Source of the DNA: Empedobacter sp036647415
Lineage (GTDB): Bacteria > Bacteroidota > Bacteroidia > Flavobacteriales > Weeksellaceae
Assembly: GCF_036647415.1 (NCBI RefSeq)
Contig: NZ_JAVXKG010000019.1
Coordinates: 1 to 63,426, forward strand
Reading direction: 5' to 3'
DNA length: 63,426 nt
The stretch's first letter is position 1. Each line of letters starts with the position of its first letter. Below are positions 44,941 through 53,244 of the stretch, piece by piece. The notes under the pieces were generated by a model. The model was given only the letters and a program-made list of their open reading frames with translations. It was not told where the DNA came from and searched no databases. The position numbers and the translations under genes are program-made.

Positions 44941-45301
44941 GTATGCTATTCTTCGCTTAGTTCCGAAAGTTGAACGTGAAGAATTTATTAATATTGGAGT
45001 AATTTTATTCTCTAAAAAAGAGAATTATCTTAAAGTAAAATATTTTATTAATAGTGAACGAGTAAATGCATTTTGTCACGAATTGGATTTAGATTTTATT
45101 GATAGTAATCTAAATGCGCTTTCTAAAATTGCAGAAGGAATTCATCCCGAATCTGCCATTTCCGAATTTGATGTTGCCGAACGTTTTCGTTGGCTAACAG
45201 CGGTTCGTAGCTCATCTATCCAAAGTTCTCGTCCGCATCCAGGTAAAACAAATAATCTTAGTAAAACATTAGATAAATTGTTTAAAGATCACGTGATTTA
45301 A
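44918..45301 (+). CDS. DUF3037-family protein, partner of the HipA-like kinase
   Basis: A 127-residue protein of the DUF3037 type (YEYAILRLVPKVEREEFINIGVILFSKKENYLKVKYF opening, FRWLTAVRSSSIQSSRPHPGKTNN near the end). The family has no known function but often sits beside HipA-like kinases. Its ATG lies inside the kinase gene in another frame (23-nt overlap), which points to coupled expression and joint function. Confidence 0.82.
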   Translation: MPEKILYEYAILRLVPKVEREEFINIGVILFSKKENYLKVKYFINSERVNAFCHELDLDFIDSNLNALSKIAEGIHPESAISEFDVAERFRWLTAVRSSSIQSSRPHPGKTNNLSKTLDKLFKDHVI

Positions 45302-45379
45302 ATTTAAGTATTTAAATACCATGTAATTACATTTCCTTTATTAATTTTATAGATATATTAATTCAAATTATTTATCGCC

Positions 45380-45706
45380 ATGAGTACATTAAGAAACAGT
45401 GTAAGATTAATAGGAAATGTTGGAAACAATCCTGAAATTAAGACATTAGAGAATGACAAGAAGTTTGCAAAGTTTAGTTTAGCTACAAATGAAGGTTATA
45501 CAAACAGTAAAGGTGAAAAGATTCAGCAAACAATATGGCACAATATTGTGGCGTATGGATCAATCGTAAATGTGATAGAACAACACATTGAAAAAGGTAA
45601 ACAACTCGCAGTTGAGGGTAAATTAACTTATCGAGAATATCTAGATAAGGATAAGCAACAAAAAACAATAACAGAAATTGTAGTAGATGAAATTGTGCTT
45701 CTTTAG
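45380..45706 (+). CDS. ssb: Single-stranded DNA-binding protein, short form
   Basis: A 108-residue OB-fold protein of the SSB family (SVRLIGNVGNNPEIKTLENDKKFAKFSLATNEGY, then TIWHNIVAYGSIVNVIEQHIEKGKQLAVEGKLTYREY). It ends at VDEIVLL directly after the OB fold. The flexible tail and the acidic tip (DDDIPF type) that recruits partner proteins are missing. It is probably an accessory SSB, with a longer housekeeping copy elsewhere. A strong terminator follows. Confidence 0.9.
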   Translation: MSTLRNSVRLIGNVGNNPEIKTLENDKKFAKFSLATNEGYTNSKGEKIQQTIWHNIVAYGSIVNVIEQHIEKGKQLAVEGKLTYREYLDKDKQQKTITEIVVDEIVLL

Positions 45707-45716
45707 CGTTTAAAAT

Positions 45717-45748
45717 AAAAGGAAAACGACACCAATCGTTTCCCTTTT
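45717..45748 (+). terminator. Terminator of ssb
   Basis: AAAAGGAAAACGA and TCGTTTCCCTTTT form a stem of about 13 bp (one mismatch) around CACCAA, followed by A/T-rich sequence. Confidence 0.75.
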
Positions 45749-45759
45749 ATTATTTTTAT

Positions 45760-45767
45760 TATATTTG
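45760..45767 (+). promoter_or_regulatory. Candidate -7 promoter box of the GLPGLI gene
   Basis: TATATTTG, 13 nt before the ATG. Confidence 0.45.
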
Positions 45768-45780
45768 ATAAAACACTGAT

Positions 45781-46509
45781 ATGAAATCATTTTATTTAAT
45801 AATTCTATTCAATTTCTCATTCACCTTTGGTCAAATCCAAGTTAAATATAAACAACAAACAATTGAAAATTTATCTGATGTAAAAGATATCGAATTAAAG
45901 CAAGAGTTCGAGCTAATTAATAATCATATAACATTTTATGATTTAACCATAAAAGATAAAGAGTCTATTTATCAATTAAAACCAACTATAAATAATAAAC
46001 AAGGAGCATCAAATTTCACAATTACTTCATCCGAGGAAGAAAATGTCTATTATACAAATATTACACAAGGTAATTATATTTTTTACACGACATATAATGA
46101 CAAAAAGATATTAATAAAAGATCAATTAGAACCTTTGCAATGGATTTTAACGAAAGAAGAAAGTTCTATTTTAGGTTTTACTGCTCGTAAAGCTACATTA
46201 AAAAATGGTACTACATTGATTGACGCTTGGTATACTCCTGAATTAAATTATAAAAATGGACCACAAAATTTTTGGGGATTACCAGGTTTAATTTTAAAAG
46301 TTGAAGCAAATGCTTTTGATTCTAATGGCAATTTGTCTAACACAATGTTTATAGAAGCTGTAGAAATTAATCTAAAAGATAAAACAAAATGGAAAATTCC
46401 AACGAAAGGAGAAGTAATGACAAAAGCTGAATACAAAGATTTTCAAGATAAACAGTATCAAATTTATTTAGAGAATAATAAAAATACAATAGATCTAAAG
46501 ATAGATTAA
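45781..46509 (+). CDS. GLPGLI-family secreted protein
   Basis: A 242-residue protein with a signal peptide (MKSFYLIILFNFSFTFGQ). It contains the family-naming motif GLPGLILKVEA (around residue 165) after the typical AWYTPELNYKNGPQNFWGLPG. This family is confined to Bacteroidetes and has no proven function; some members neighbour TonB-dependent receptors, though none is next to this one. Downstream lies a bidirectional terminator shared with sufS. Confidence 0.9.
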   Translation: MKSFYLIILFNFSFTFGQIQVKYKQQTIENLSDVKDIELKQEFELINNHITFYDLTIKDKESIYQLKPTINNKQGASNFTITSSEEENVYYTNITQGNYIFYTTYNDKKILIKDQLEPLQWILTKEESSILGFTARKATLKNGTTLIDAWYTPELNYKNGPQNFWGLPGLILKVEANAFDSNGNLSNTMFIEAVEINLKDKTKWKIPTKGEVMTKAEYKDFQDKQYQIYLENNKNTIDLKID

Positions 46510-46514
46510 TAAAA

Positions 46515-46542
46515 AAAAGGATTTCAAAAATGAAATCCTTTT
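46515..46542. terminator. Bidirectional terminator between the GLPGLI gene and sufS
   Basis: AAAAGGATTTCA and TGAAATCCTTTT form a perfect 12-bp stem with a 4-nt loop. Both convergent genes end within 10 nt of it. Confidence 0.85.
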
Positions 46543-46546
46543 AGTA

Positions 46547-47770
46547 TTATCCTAACATTCTAATCGCGGTTTTTAAACCATCTATAAATGTATCTATTTC
46601 TTCTTTTGTGTTATAAACTGCAAACGAGGCACGAACTGTTCCTGGAATATCAAAATGTTGCATAATTGGTTGCGCACAATGATGTCCTGTACGTACTGCA
46701 ATTCCTTTTTTATCCAATATCATTCCGACATCTGAAGAATGTACACCATCTAATTTTAAGTTGAACGAAACTGCTCCAGAATGCTCTGCATCTTTTGCGT
46801 AAATTACAACTTCATCAAATTCTGAAAGACGTTGAATCGTATAATCTACCAATTCTTTTTCATAATCATGAATGTTTTGAATTCCGATAGAATTAATAAA
46901 ATCTACAGCAGCTCCAAGACCAATAATTCCCGAAATATCAGGTGTTCCTGCTTCAAATTTGAAAGGTAAACATGCGTACGTCGATTTCTCCATCGTTACA
47001 TCTTTTATCATTTCTCCTCCTCCATGAAAAGGTGGTAAAGCATTCAAAATATCTTCTTTTCCGTACAAAACACCGATTCCTGTTGGTCCGTACATTTTAT
47101 GTCCAGAAAAAACTAAGAAATCACAATCCATTTCCTGCACATCAATTGCTGTGTGTGGTGCAGATTGCGCTGCATCAATCAAAACCCAAGCTCCTTTTGC
47201 ATGTGCTTTATCAATAATAGTTTTGATCGGATTTACAACTCCTAATGCATTAGAAACTTGATTAACACAAACTAACTTCGTTTTATCAGTCAATAAATCA
47301 TCCAACTTATCAATATCTAAAATACCTTCTGTCGTTAATGGAATGTATTTTAGTTTAGCACCTGTTCTTTCGCAAAGCAATTGCCAAGGAACAATGTTAG
47401 AATGATGCTCAATTTCTGTAATAATAATTTCGTCATCAGCAGTTAAAACATCACGCAAAACATTTGATACAAGATTGATACCTTCTGTCGTTCCACGCGT
47501 GAAAATGATTTCGTACTCATGTTTCGCATTGATAAATTTCTGAATTTTACGACGAGATTCTTCCATCAAATCTGTTGCTTCTTGACTTAATGTATGAATA
47601 CCACGATGTACATTTGCATTATACTTTTCGTAATATTGATCTAAACAATCTAAAACAACTTGCGGTTTTTGAGAAGTTGCTCCGTTATCTAAATAAACCA
47701 AAGGTTGACCATTAACTTCTCTTGAAAGAATTGGAAATTGACTTCTTATTTGTTGAATATCTATTGACAT
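46547..47770 (-). CDS. sufS: Cysteine desulfurase SufS
   Basis: A 407-residue PLP enzyme of the SufS/CsdA type that takes sulfur from cysteine for Fe-S clusters. The PLP lysine is in FSGHKMYGPTGIGVLYG and the catalytic cysteine in AVRTGHHCAQPIMQHF. It is the last gene of the suf cluster but is separated from sufD by about 100 nt containing a strong terminator, so part of its expression may be independent. No sufE or sufU is next to it. Confidence 0.95.
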   Translation of the reverse strand: MSIDIQQIRSQFPILSREVNGQPLVYLDNGATSQKPQVVLDCLDQYYEKYNANVHRGIHTLSQEATDLMEESRRKIQKFINAKHEYEIIFTRGTTEGINLVSNVLRDVLTADDEIIITEIEHHSNIVPWQLLCERTGAKLKYIPLTTEGILDIDKLDDLLTDKTKLVCVNQVSNALGVVNPIKTIIDKAHAKGAWVLIDAAQSAPHTAIDVQEMDCDFLVFSGHKMYGPTGIGVLYGKEDILNALPPFHGGGEMIKDVTMEKSTYACLPFKFEAGTPDISGIIGLGAAVDFINSIGIQNIHDYEKELVDYTIQRLSEFDEVVIYAKDAEHSGAVSFNLKLDGVHSSDVGMILDKKGIAVRTGHHCAQPIMQHFDIPGTVRASFAVYNTKEEIDTFIDGLKTAIRMLG

Positions 47771-47814
47771 TTTTTGTTGTATTATGTAGTTTGTAAAATG
47801 TATTAGGTTAAAAA

Positions 47815-47840
47815 AAAGTTGTAAGTAAACTTACAACTTT
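47815..47840 (-). terminator. Strong terminator between sufD and sufS
   Basis: A perfect 11-bp stem (AAAGTTGTAAG / CTTACAACTTT) with a 4-nt loop, followed on the minus strand by a run of Ts. It lies after sufD and before sufS on the same strand. Confidence 0.85.
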
Positions 47841-47872
47841 ATACTTATGACTTAATACTTTTGTACATTCAA

Positions 47873-49192
47873 TTATAATTCAAAATCTAAGCTAACACCT
47901 AATTTTTTTGCTATTATGGCGTTTACTTGATTTGATATTTGTGGAATTTTTACATGACGTAAGGCATCCGAAGCAAAAGCATACAATAACATTGCACGAG
48001 CTTCTTTTTGTGGAATACCACGTTGTTGCATATAGAACAAAGAATCTTCTCCTAATTGACCAACAGTACAACCATGAGAACATTTTACATCGTCTGCAAA
48101 AATTTCTAATTGAGGTTTTGTGTCAATTGATGCTCCGTCTGATAATAAAACATTATTATTTTGTTGGAAGGCGTTCAATTTCTGTGCCTCTTTGTGTACA
48201 TAAATTTTACCATTAAAAACACCATGTGCTTTGTCATCGTAAATACCTTTGTACAATTCGTGCGATTCACAATTTGGGAAAATATGTTCTACAAATGTGT
48301 GATGATCTACATGTTGTTTACCATCAATCACTGTAATACCATCCATTACCGAATTACAATTTTCTCCGTTTTGAAAGAAATTTAAATTGTTACGAACAAT
48401 TTTTCCTCCAAAAGAAAATGTAAATACATTGGCACGAGAATCTCTTTCTTGATTAATATATGTATTATCAATTAACGAAACTTCATTAGAGTCATTTTGG
48501 AATTTATACCAGTGTATTTCGGCATTTTTACCAACATTAACTTCTGAAACAACATTTGTTAAATTTGCTTTTTCATCTAAAGTTTGATGTCTTTCGATAA
48601 TTTGAACTTGTGCATTATCACCTACTACAACCAAATTACGTGGTTGATACATAACTTCTTGAGATGCGCCAGTCGAAAAATATACAATCTGAATTGGTCT
48701 AGAAAGAATAACATTATTTGGAATATAAATAAACGCTCCGTCTTTTGCAAAAGCAGTGTTTAAAGAAACCAAACTATCATCGTTCTTCGCAATTTTACCG
48801 TAATAATTTTCGATTACAGCTTGATGAACTGTCTTGTGCATTGCACTAGAAAGTATGCAAATATCAGCTTCATCATGTGTTGTGTTTGACAAAAAAGAAG
48901 AATATTTTCCGTTTACGAATACAATTAAATAAGAATCGATATCGTGAACCAAATATTTTTTGATGTCTTTATATTCTACTGCAACTTCGTCTTCTGGGAA
49001 CAATTTATAGTCCACTTTAAGCAAAGGTGCAAGATTTGTATATTTCCATTCTTCGTCTTTACGTGTCGGAAAACCTTTTTGATTAAAAATTTCGATGGCT
49101 TCTTGACGTAAACCTTCTACACCTTTATTCACTTTGTTTTTTTCGTTGAACACTAAATGACGAGAAACTAAATTTTCTTTTAAATCAATCAT
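47873..49192 (-). CDS. sufD: Fe-S assembly scaffold protein SufD
   Basis: A 439-residue SufD of usual length. It has the beta-helix body and the C-terminal SufBD signature (DVKCSHGCTVGQLGEDSLFYMQQRGIPQKEARAMLLYAFASDAL). It forms the SufBCD complex with SufB and SufC. The gap to sufC (about 120 nt) contains a 21-bp tandem repeat. Confidence 0.94.
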   Translation of the reverse strand: MIDLKENLVSRHLVFNEKNKVNKGVEGLRQEAIEIFNQKGFPTRKDEEWKYTNLAPLLKVDYKLFPEDEVAVEYKDIKKYLVHDIDSYLIVFVNGKYSSFLSNTTHDEADICILSSAMHKTVHQAVIENYYGKIAKNDDSLVSLNTAFAKDGAFIYIPNNVILSRPIQIVYFSTGASQEVMYQPRNLVVVGDNAQVQIIERHQTLDEKANLTNVVSEVNVGKNAEIHWYKFQNDSNEVSLIDNTYINQERDSRANVFTFSFGGKIVRNNLNFFQNGENCNSVMDGITVIDGKQHVDHHTFVEHIFPNCESHELYKGIYDDKAHGVFNGKIYVHKEAQKLNAFQQNNNVLLSDGASIDTKPQLEIFADDVKCSHGCTVGQLGEDSLFYMQQRGIPQKEARAMLLYAFASDALRHVKIPQISNQVNAIIAKKLGVSLDFEL

Positions 49193-49200
49193 CTATATAA

Positions 49201-49242
49201 GATTTTAGACTTCAGATTTTAGATTTTAGACTTCAGATTTTA
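49201..49242. repeat. Two perfect 21-bp tandem repeats between sufC and sufD
   Basis: Two identical copies of a unit starting GATTTTAGACTTC, followed by a partial third. The remaining gap to sufC is also low-complexity (TTCTAACTTCTAATTTCTA). Such A/T-rich short repeats are common in the intergenic DNA of this group. Confidence 0.8.
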
Positions 49243-49313
49243 GATTATGGATTCAAAAATATTTTTACACCAATTTCTAACTTCTAATTTCTACTATCTA
49301 ACTTCTAAAATAA

Positions 49314-50069
49314 TTAAATTCCTGCTTCTTCTTTTACCCAATCGTAACCTTTCGCTTCTAACTCTAAAGCCAATTCTTTACCACCAGATTTGATGATTTT
49401 TCCGTCAGCTAAAACGTGTACAAAATCAGGAACAATATAATCTAACAAACGTTGGTAATGCGTAATTAACAATACACCATTATTTTCGTTTTTAAATTCA
49501 TTAACACCGTCTGCAACAATACGTAAAGCGTCAATATCTAAACCAGAATCAGTTTCATCTAAGATGGCTAATTTTGGATTTAACATTAACATCTGAAAAA
49601 TTTCGTTACGCTTTTTCTCTCCTCCAGAAAAACCTTCGTTAAGAGAACGAGATAAGAAATCTTTTTTGATTCCTAATAACTCTGCTTTCGCGCGAATTTC
49701 TTTCAACATTTCCGAAGCTCCCATTTCTGGTAAACCTTGTGCTTTACGCGTTTCGTTGATAGAAGTTTTGATAAAGTTTGTTACAGAAACTCCAGGAATT
49801 TCAATAGGGTATTGAAATGACATGAAAATTCCTTTTTGTGCTCTTTCTTCTGGTGCTAATTCTAAGATTGATTCATCTAAAAATTCGATATCACCATCTG
49901 TTACTTCGTATTCATCTTTACCTGTAATTACATTAGATAAAGTTGATTTTCCCGCACCATTAGGTCCCATAATTGCATGAACCTCACCTGGATTGATTTG
50001 TAAATTTAATCCTTTTAAAATTTCGCGCTCTTCAATACGAGCGTGTAAGTCTTTTATATTTAATAACAT
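49314..50069 (-). CDS. sufC: Fe-S assembly ATPase SufC
   Basis: A 251-residue ABC-type ATPase. Walker A is GPNGAGKSTL, the signature loop is FSGGEKKRNEIFQ, and Walker B is LAILDETDSGLDIDAL, all in the SufC form. It drives conformational change in the SufB2C2/SufBC2D scaffold. It follows the four-helix-bundle gene by 39 nt. Confidence 0.95.
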   Translation of the reverse strand: MLLNIKDLHARIEEREILKGLNLQINPGEVHAIMGPNGAGKSTLSNVITGKDEYEVTDGDIEFLDESILELAPEERAQKGIFMSFQYPIEIPGVSVTNFIKTSINETRKAQGLPEMGASEMLKEIRAKAELLGIKKDFLSRSLNEGFSGGEKKRNEIFQMLMLNPKLAILDETDSGLDIDALRIVADGVNEFKNENNGVLLITHYQRLLDYIVPDFVHVLADGKIIKSGGKELALELEAKGYDWVKEEAGI

Positions 50070-50108
50070 AATCTAATTTGATAATTAGTAAATGTGATAA
50101 TTAGATAA

Positions 50109-50456
50109 TTATCTTGATTTTGATGTACTTATAATTTTGTTCACAATTTTTAAAATATTAACCAATTTCTCAGTTAAATATTCTGTATTTGGATATTTTT
50201 TTGATAATTGACACAATTCTAACCAATACATAGTTTCGTCAATTTCTTTTGCTGCAATTTTAAATTTGTGAACAAAATCATTCAAACTTTCAGCATTTTG
50301 AGCTTCTCTTATATTTGCTCCAATAGAAGTTCCTGATTTTAATAATTGATTTGCGATTACAAACCTTTTATTTTCTTCAAGAATTTCACAGTATTCAATG
50401 ATTAATAATGAAAATTCTAAAGTTAATTTTAAAATGATATTTTCTTTTTCCATCAT
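50109..50456 (-). CDS. Four-helix-bundle protein (S23/IVS-like) inside the suf cluster
   Basis: A 115-residue all-helical protein with the family pattern ELSLLIIEYCEIL...FVIANQLLKSGTSIGANIREAQNAESLNDFVHKFKIAAKEIDETMYWLELC. This is the four-helix bundle known from 23S rRNA intervening sequences and diversity-generating retroelement accessory proteins. Its gene sits between sufB and sufC, with gaps of 31 and 39 nt, where these two are normally adjacent. It may be a passenger gene; no role in Fe-S assembly is known. Confidence 0.87.
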   Translation of the reverse strand: MMEKENIILKLTLEFSLLIIEYCEILEENKRFVIANQLLKSGTSIGANIREAQNAESLNDFVHKFKIAAKEIDETMYWLELCQLSKKYPNTEYLTEKLVNILKIVNKIISTSKSR

Positions 50457-50487
50457 TAACTCATTTTCGAATTTTCAAATTAAATCA

Positions 50488-51945
50488 TTATCCTACAGAA
50501 CCTTCTAATGAGATTTCTAATAATTTTTTTGCTTCAACTGCAAATTCCATTGGTAATTTATCTAATACTTCGCGGCTAAAACCGTTTACAATTAATGCAA
50601 TTGCTTTTTCTGTATCGATACCACGTTGATTACAATAGAACAATTGGTCTTCACCAATTTTAGAAGTTGTTGCTTCGTGTTCTAATTGTGCAGATTTATT
50701 CTCTATCTCGATGTATGGAAAAGTATGCGCACCACATTCGTTACCCATTAATAATGAATCACATTGAGAGAAGTTACGCGCTCCGTCTGCATTTTTCATT
50801 ACTTTAACTAATCCACGATAAGAGTTTTGAGATTTACCAGCAGAAATTCCTTTCGAAATAATAGTCGATTTAGAATTTTTACCAATATGAATCATTTTTG
50901 TTCCTGTATCCGCTTGTTGATGATTATTTGTAACTGCAATAGAATAAAATTCTCCTATAGAATTATCTCCTTTTAAGATACAAGATGGATATTTCCACGT
51001 AACAGCAGAACCTGTCTCAACTTGTGTCCACGATACTTTTGCATTTTTCTCGCAAACTGCACGTTTCGTAACAAAATTAAAAACACCTCCTACTCCTTCT
51101 TCATTTCCTGGATACCAGTTCTGAACGGTAGAATATTTAATCTCTGCATCGTCCATAATAATTAACTCAACAACCGCTGCGTGTAATTGATTTTCATCAC
51201 GCATTGGAGCCGTACAACCTTCTAAATACGAAACATAAGAACCTTCGTCTGCAACTAATAAAGTACGCTCGAATTGTCCTGTTCCTGCAGAGTTGATACG
51301 GAAATATGTTGATAATTCCATTGGACAACGAACGCCTTTTGGAATATAACAGAAAGATCCGTCCGAGAAAACTGCAGAGTTTAATGCTGCATAAAAGTTA
51401 TCTGTTGGTGGAACTACTTTACCAATATATTTTTTTACTAATTCTGGATGTTCTTTGATAGCCTCAGAAATTGACATAAAAATAATTCCTTTCTCTAACA
51501 AAGTTTCACGGAACGTTGTTTTTACTGAAACCGAATCAAAAACGACATCAATAGCAACTCCAGACAAACGTTTTTGTTCGTCTAATGAAATTCCTAATTT
51601 CTCGAAAGTTTTTAATAATTCTGGATCAACCTCATCTAAACTCGCTAACTCTTTCTTAACCTTTGGAGCGGCATAATAAGTAATCGCGTTAAAATCTGGT
51701 TTTTCGTATTTTACATTAGCCCATTCTGGTTCTTCCATTTTAAGCCATGCACGATACGCTTCCAAACGCCATTCTGTCATCCATTCTGGCTCTTCTTTTT
51801 TGGCTGAAATAGCACGTACGATATCTTCATTCAATCCAACTGGGAATTCTTCATACTCCATTTCAGTCGTCCAACCAAACTCATATTGCTTTTGGCTAGC
51901 AAGATCTTCACGTAGATCGTCTTCTGTATATTTTGTGTTACTCAT
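50488..51945 (-). CDS. sufB: Fe-S assembly scaffold protein SufB
   Basis: A 485-residue SufB. It has the N-terminal segment common to SufB (EYEFGWTTEMEYEEFPVGLNEDIV) and the C-terminal SufBD block (HEATTSKIGEDQLFYCNQRGIDTEKAIALIVNGFSREVL). SufB accepts sulfur and assembles the nascent cluster. It starts 4 nt after the hypothetical gene at 51950, so it belongs to the same transcript as the A-type carrier. Confidence 0.95.
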   Translation of the reverse strand: MSNTKYTEDDLREDLASQKQYEFGWTTEMEYEEFPVGLNEDIVRAISAKKEEPEWMTEWRLEAYRAWLKMEEPEWANVKYEKPDFNAITYYAAPKVKKELASLDEVDPELLKTFEKLGISLDEQKRLSGVAIDVVFDSVSVKTTFRETLLEKGIIFMSISEAIKEHPELVKKYIGKVVPPTDNFYAALNSAVFSDGSFCYIPKGVRCPMELSTYFRINSAGTGQFERTLLVADEGSYVSYLEGCTAPMRDENQLHAAVVELIIMDDAEIKYSTVQNWYPGNEEGVGGVFNFVTKRAVCEKNAKVSWTQVETGSAVTWKYPSCILKGDNSIGEFYSIAVTNNHQQADTGTKMIHIGKNSKSTIISKGISAGKSQNSYRGLVKVMKNADGARNFSQCDSLLMGNECGAHTFPYIEIENKSAQLEHEATTSKIGEDQLFYCNQRGIDTEKAIALIVNGFSREVLDKLPMEFAVEAKKLLEISLEGSVG

Positions 51946-51949
51946 CTTA

Positions 51950-52804
51950 TTATTTATAAAATGTATAGGTAAAATTATAATTAAGTGGTTGTTGTTTATC
52001 CCCTTTATTACCTAAAAATTTGAATTCTTTGATACGTTGATTTTGGTCTAAAATAACTTCAAATTGAGGTTGATTTCTCATCGTAATCACGTATTTATTT
52101 TGAGAAACTAATTTAATTTCGGACCAAGATCCTTCTACTAAATTAATTTTTTCTGTTCGTGGCTCAACATCTGGTGTATATTCTTTAATTTTGAATGGTA
52201 CACTAAAAGTTGAACTACTGAAACATATTTTATTAATGTCTTTTCCTAAAGATTTTGTAATTCTACAATCATGCATTAAACGATCTTCGAAACCTACTTT
52301 TTGATCTAAATAGGTTTTCTTTAGCATTACATCACCTTCTAACCAAACCATATCAAAAAGCTTATTTGCATTTTTGACATACATGATATCTTGGTTATAA
52401 AAAAACTGATTTACTTTTGATTCACTTCCTTTTCTTTCTATTTTTTCTATTTCTATAACACCATCTTTGTACGTATAATTTACATTGAAAGGCGTTCCTA
52501 CTTCGTCTGTAATTTCAAAATAAAGGATATGATCATTTGCATCATAATTTGCTTTGTAAGCAACTTTTTTATTTGATGCATTTGTAATTGTAATTGTTTT
52601 TACTTTTGATTCGTTTAAGTCTAATGCTTTTATCAAAGATTTGACTCCAAACAAACCAAAAAACATATTTTCTGAATACGCTTTATTAATTTTTATAGAA
52701 TTTGATGTTGGTTGAAAAACCATCAATTCTTTTTCTACAATTGTGTTTTGTCCAAAAGCTACAAATCCACAAAAAAAGGCGATTAATAAAGTTATTTTAC
52801 TCAT
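51950..52804 (-). CDS. Exported hypothetical protein in the suf operon
   Basis: 284 residues from the ATG at 52804, which starts a signal peptide (MSKITLLIAFFCGFVAFGQ). A frame extension to 52837 overlaps the carrier gene and is rejected. The mature part is beta-rich and polar (VYKDGVIEIEKIERKGSESKVNQFFYNQDIMYVKNANKLF). I do not recognise the family. It is 4 nt from both neighbours (carrier and sufB), so it is clearly in the operon although it is probably periplasmic, away from the cytosolic SUF machinery. Confidence 0.75.
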   Translation of the reverse strand: MSKITLLIAFFCGFVAFGQNTIVEKELMVFQPTSNSIKINKAYSENMFFGLFGVKSLIKALDLNESKVKTITITNASNKKVAYKANYDANDHILYFEITDEVGTPFNVNYTYKDGVIEIEKIERKGSESKVNQFFYNQDIMYVKNANKLFDMVWLEGDVMLKKTYLDQKVGFEDRLMHDCRITKSLGKDINKICFSSSTFSVPFKIKEYTPDVEPRTEKINLVEGSWSEIKLVSQNKYVITMRNQPQFEVILDQNQRIKEFKFLGNKGDKQQPLNYNFTYTFYK

Positions 52805-52808
52805 CAAA

Positions 52809-53138
52809 TTACATTGAAAAACTTTCACCACAACCACATGTTCTTGTTGCGTTTGGGTTATTAAAAACGAATCCTTTTCCGTTTAATCCTCCCGAATATT
52901 CAAGTGTCATACCAACTAAGTATAAAAATGATTTTTTATCAACGATTACTTTTACACCGTTGTCTTCAAACATTTTATCTTCTGGTTTTTGTTCTTTATC
53001 AAACTCTAAATTATAATTTAAGCCAGAACATCCTCCACTTGTAACTCCTACTCTAACATAAGATTCTTCGATTGATGAACCGTCTTCTTGCATTAGTGAG
53101 TTTATTTTTATTTTTGCTGTTTCTGAAATTTTAATCAT
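52809..53138 (-). CDS. A-type Fe-S carrier (SufA/ErpA-like, HesB family)
   Basis: A 109-residue HesB/IscA-type protein with the three cluster cysteines: Cys37 (VTSGGCSGL), Cys101 and Cys103 (TCGCGESF). It transfers Fe-S clusters from the SUF scaffold to targets. It is the first gene of the suf cluster, with a promoter box about 22 nt upstream. Confidence 0.94.
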   Translation of the reverse strand: MIKISETAKIKINSLMQEDGSSIEESYVRVGVTSGGCSGLNYNLEFDKEQKPEDKMFEDNGVKVIVDKKSFLYLVGMTLEYSGGLNGKGFVFNNPNATRTCGCGESFSM

Positions 53139-53159
53139 TTGAATTAAATTTTATTAGTA

Positions 53160-53167
53160 CAAAGGTA
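53160..53167 (-). promoter_or_regulatory. Candidate -7 promoter box of the suf operon
   Basis: TACCTTTG on the minus strand, a full match to TAnnTTTG, 22 nt before the A-type carrier start. No Fur- or IscR-type site is recognised. Confidence 0.55.
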
Positions 53168-53244
53168 CCTATTTAAAACGAGATTAAATAAAGCTCCATA
53201 TAAATATTAATAATAGCTCAACTATTTATATTTATAATATTTTA

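Noticed and set aside
49193..49313. A CRISPR-like array between sufC and sufD
   Set aside because: Only two adjacent 21-bp copies without spacers; it is a simple tandem repeat in low-complexity DNA.
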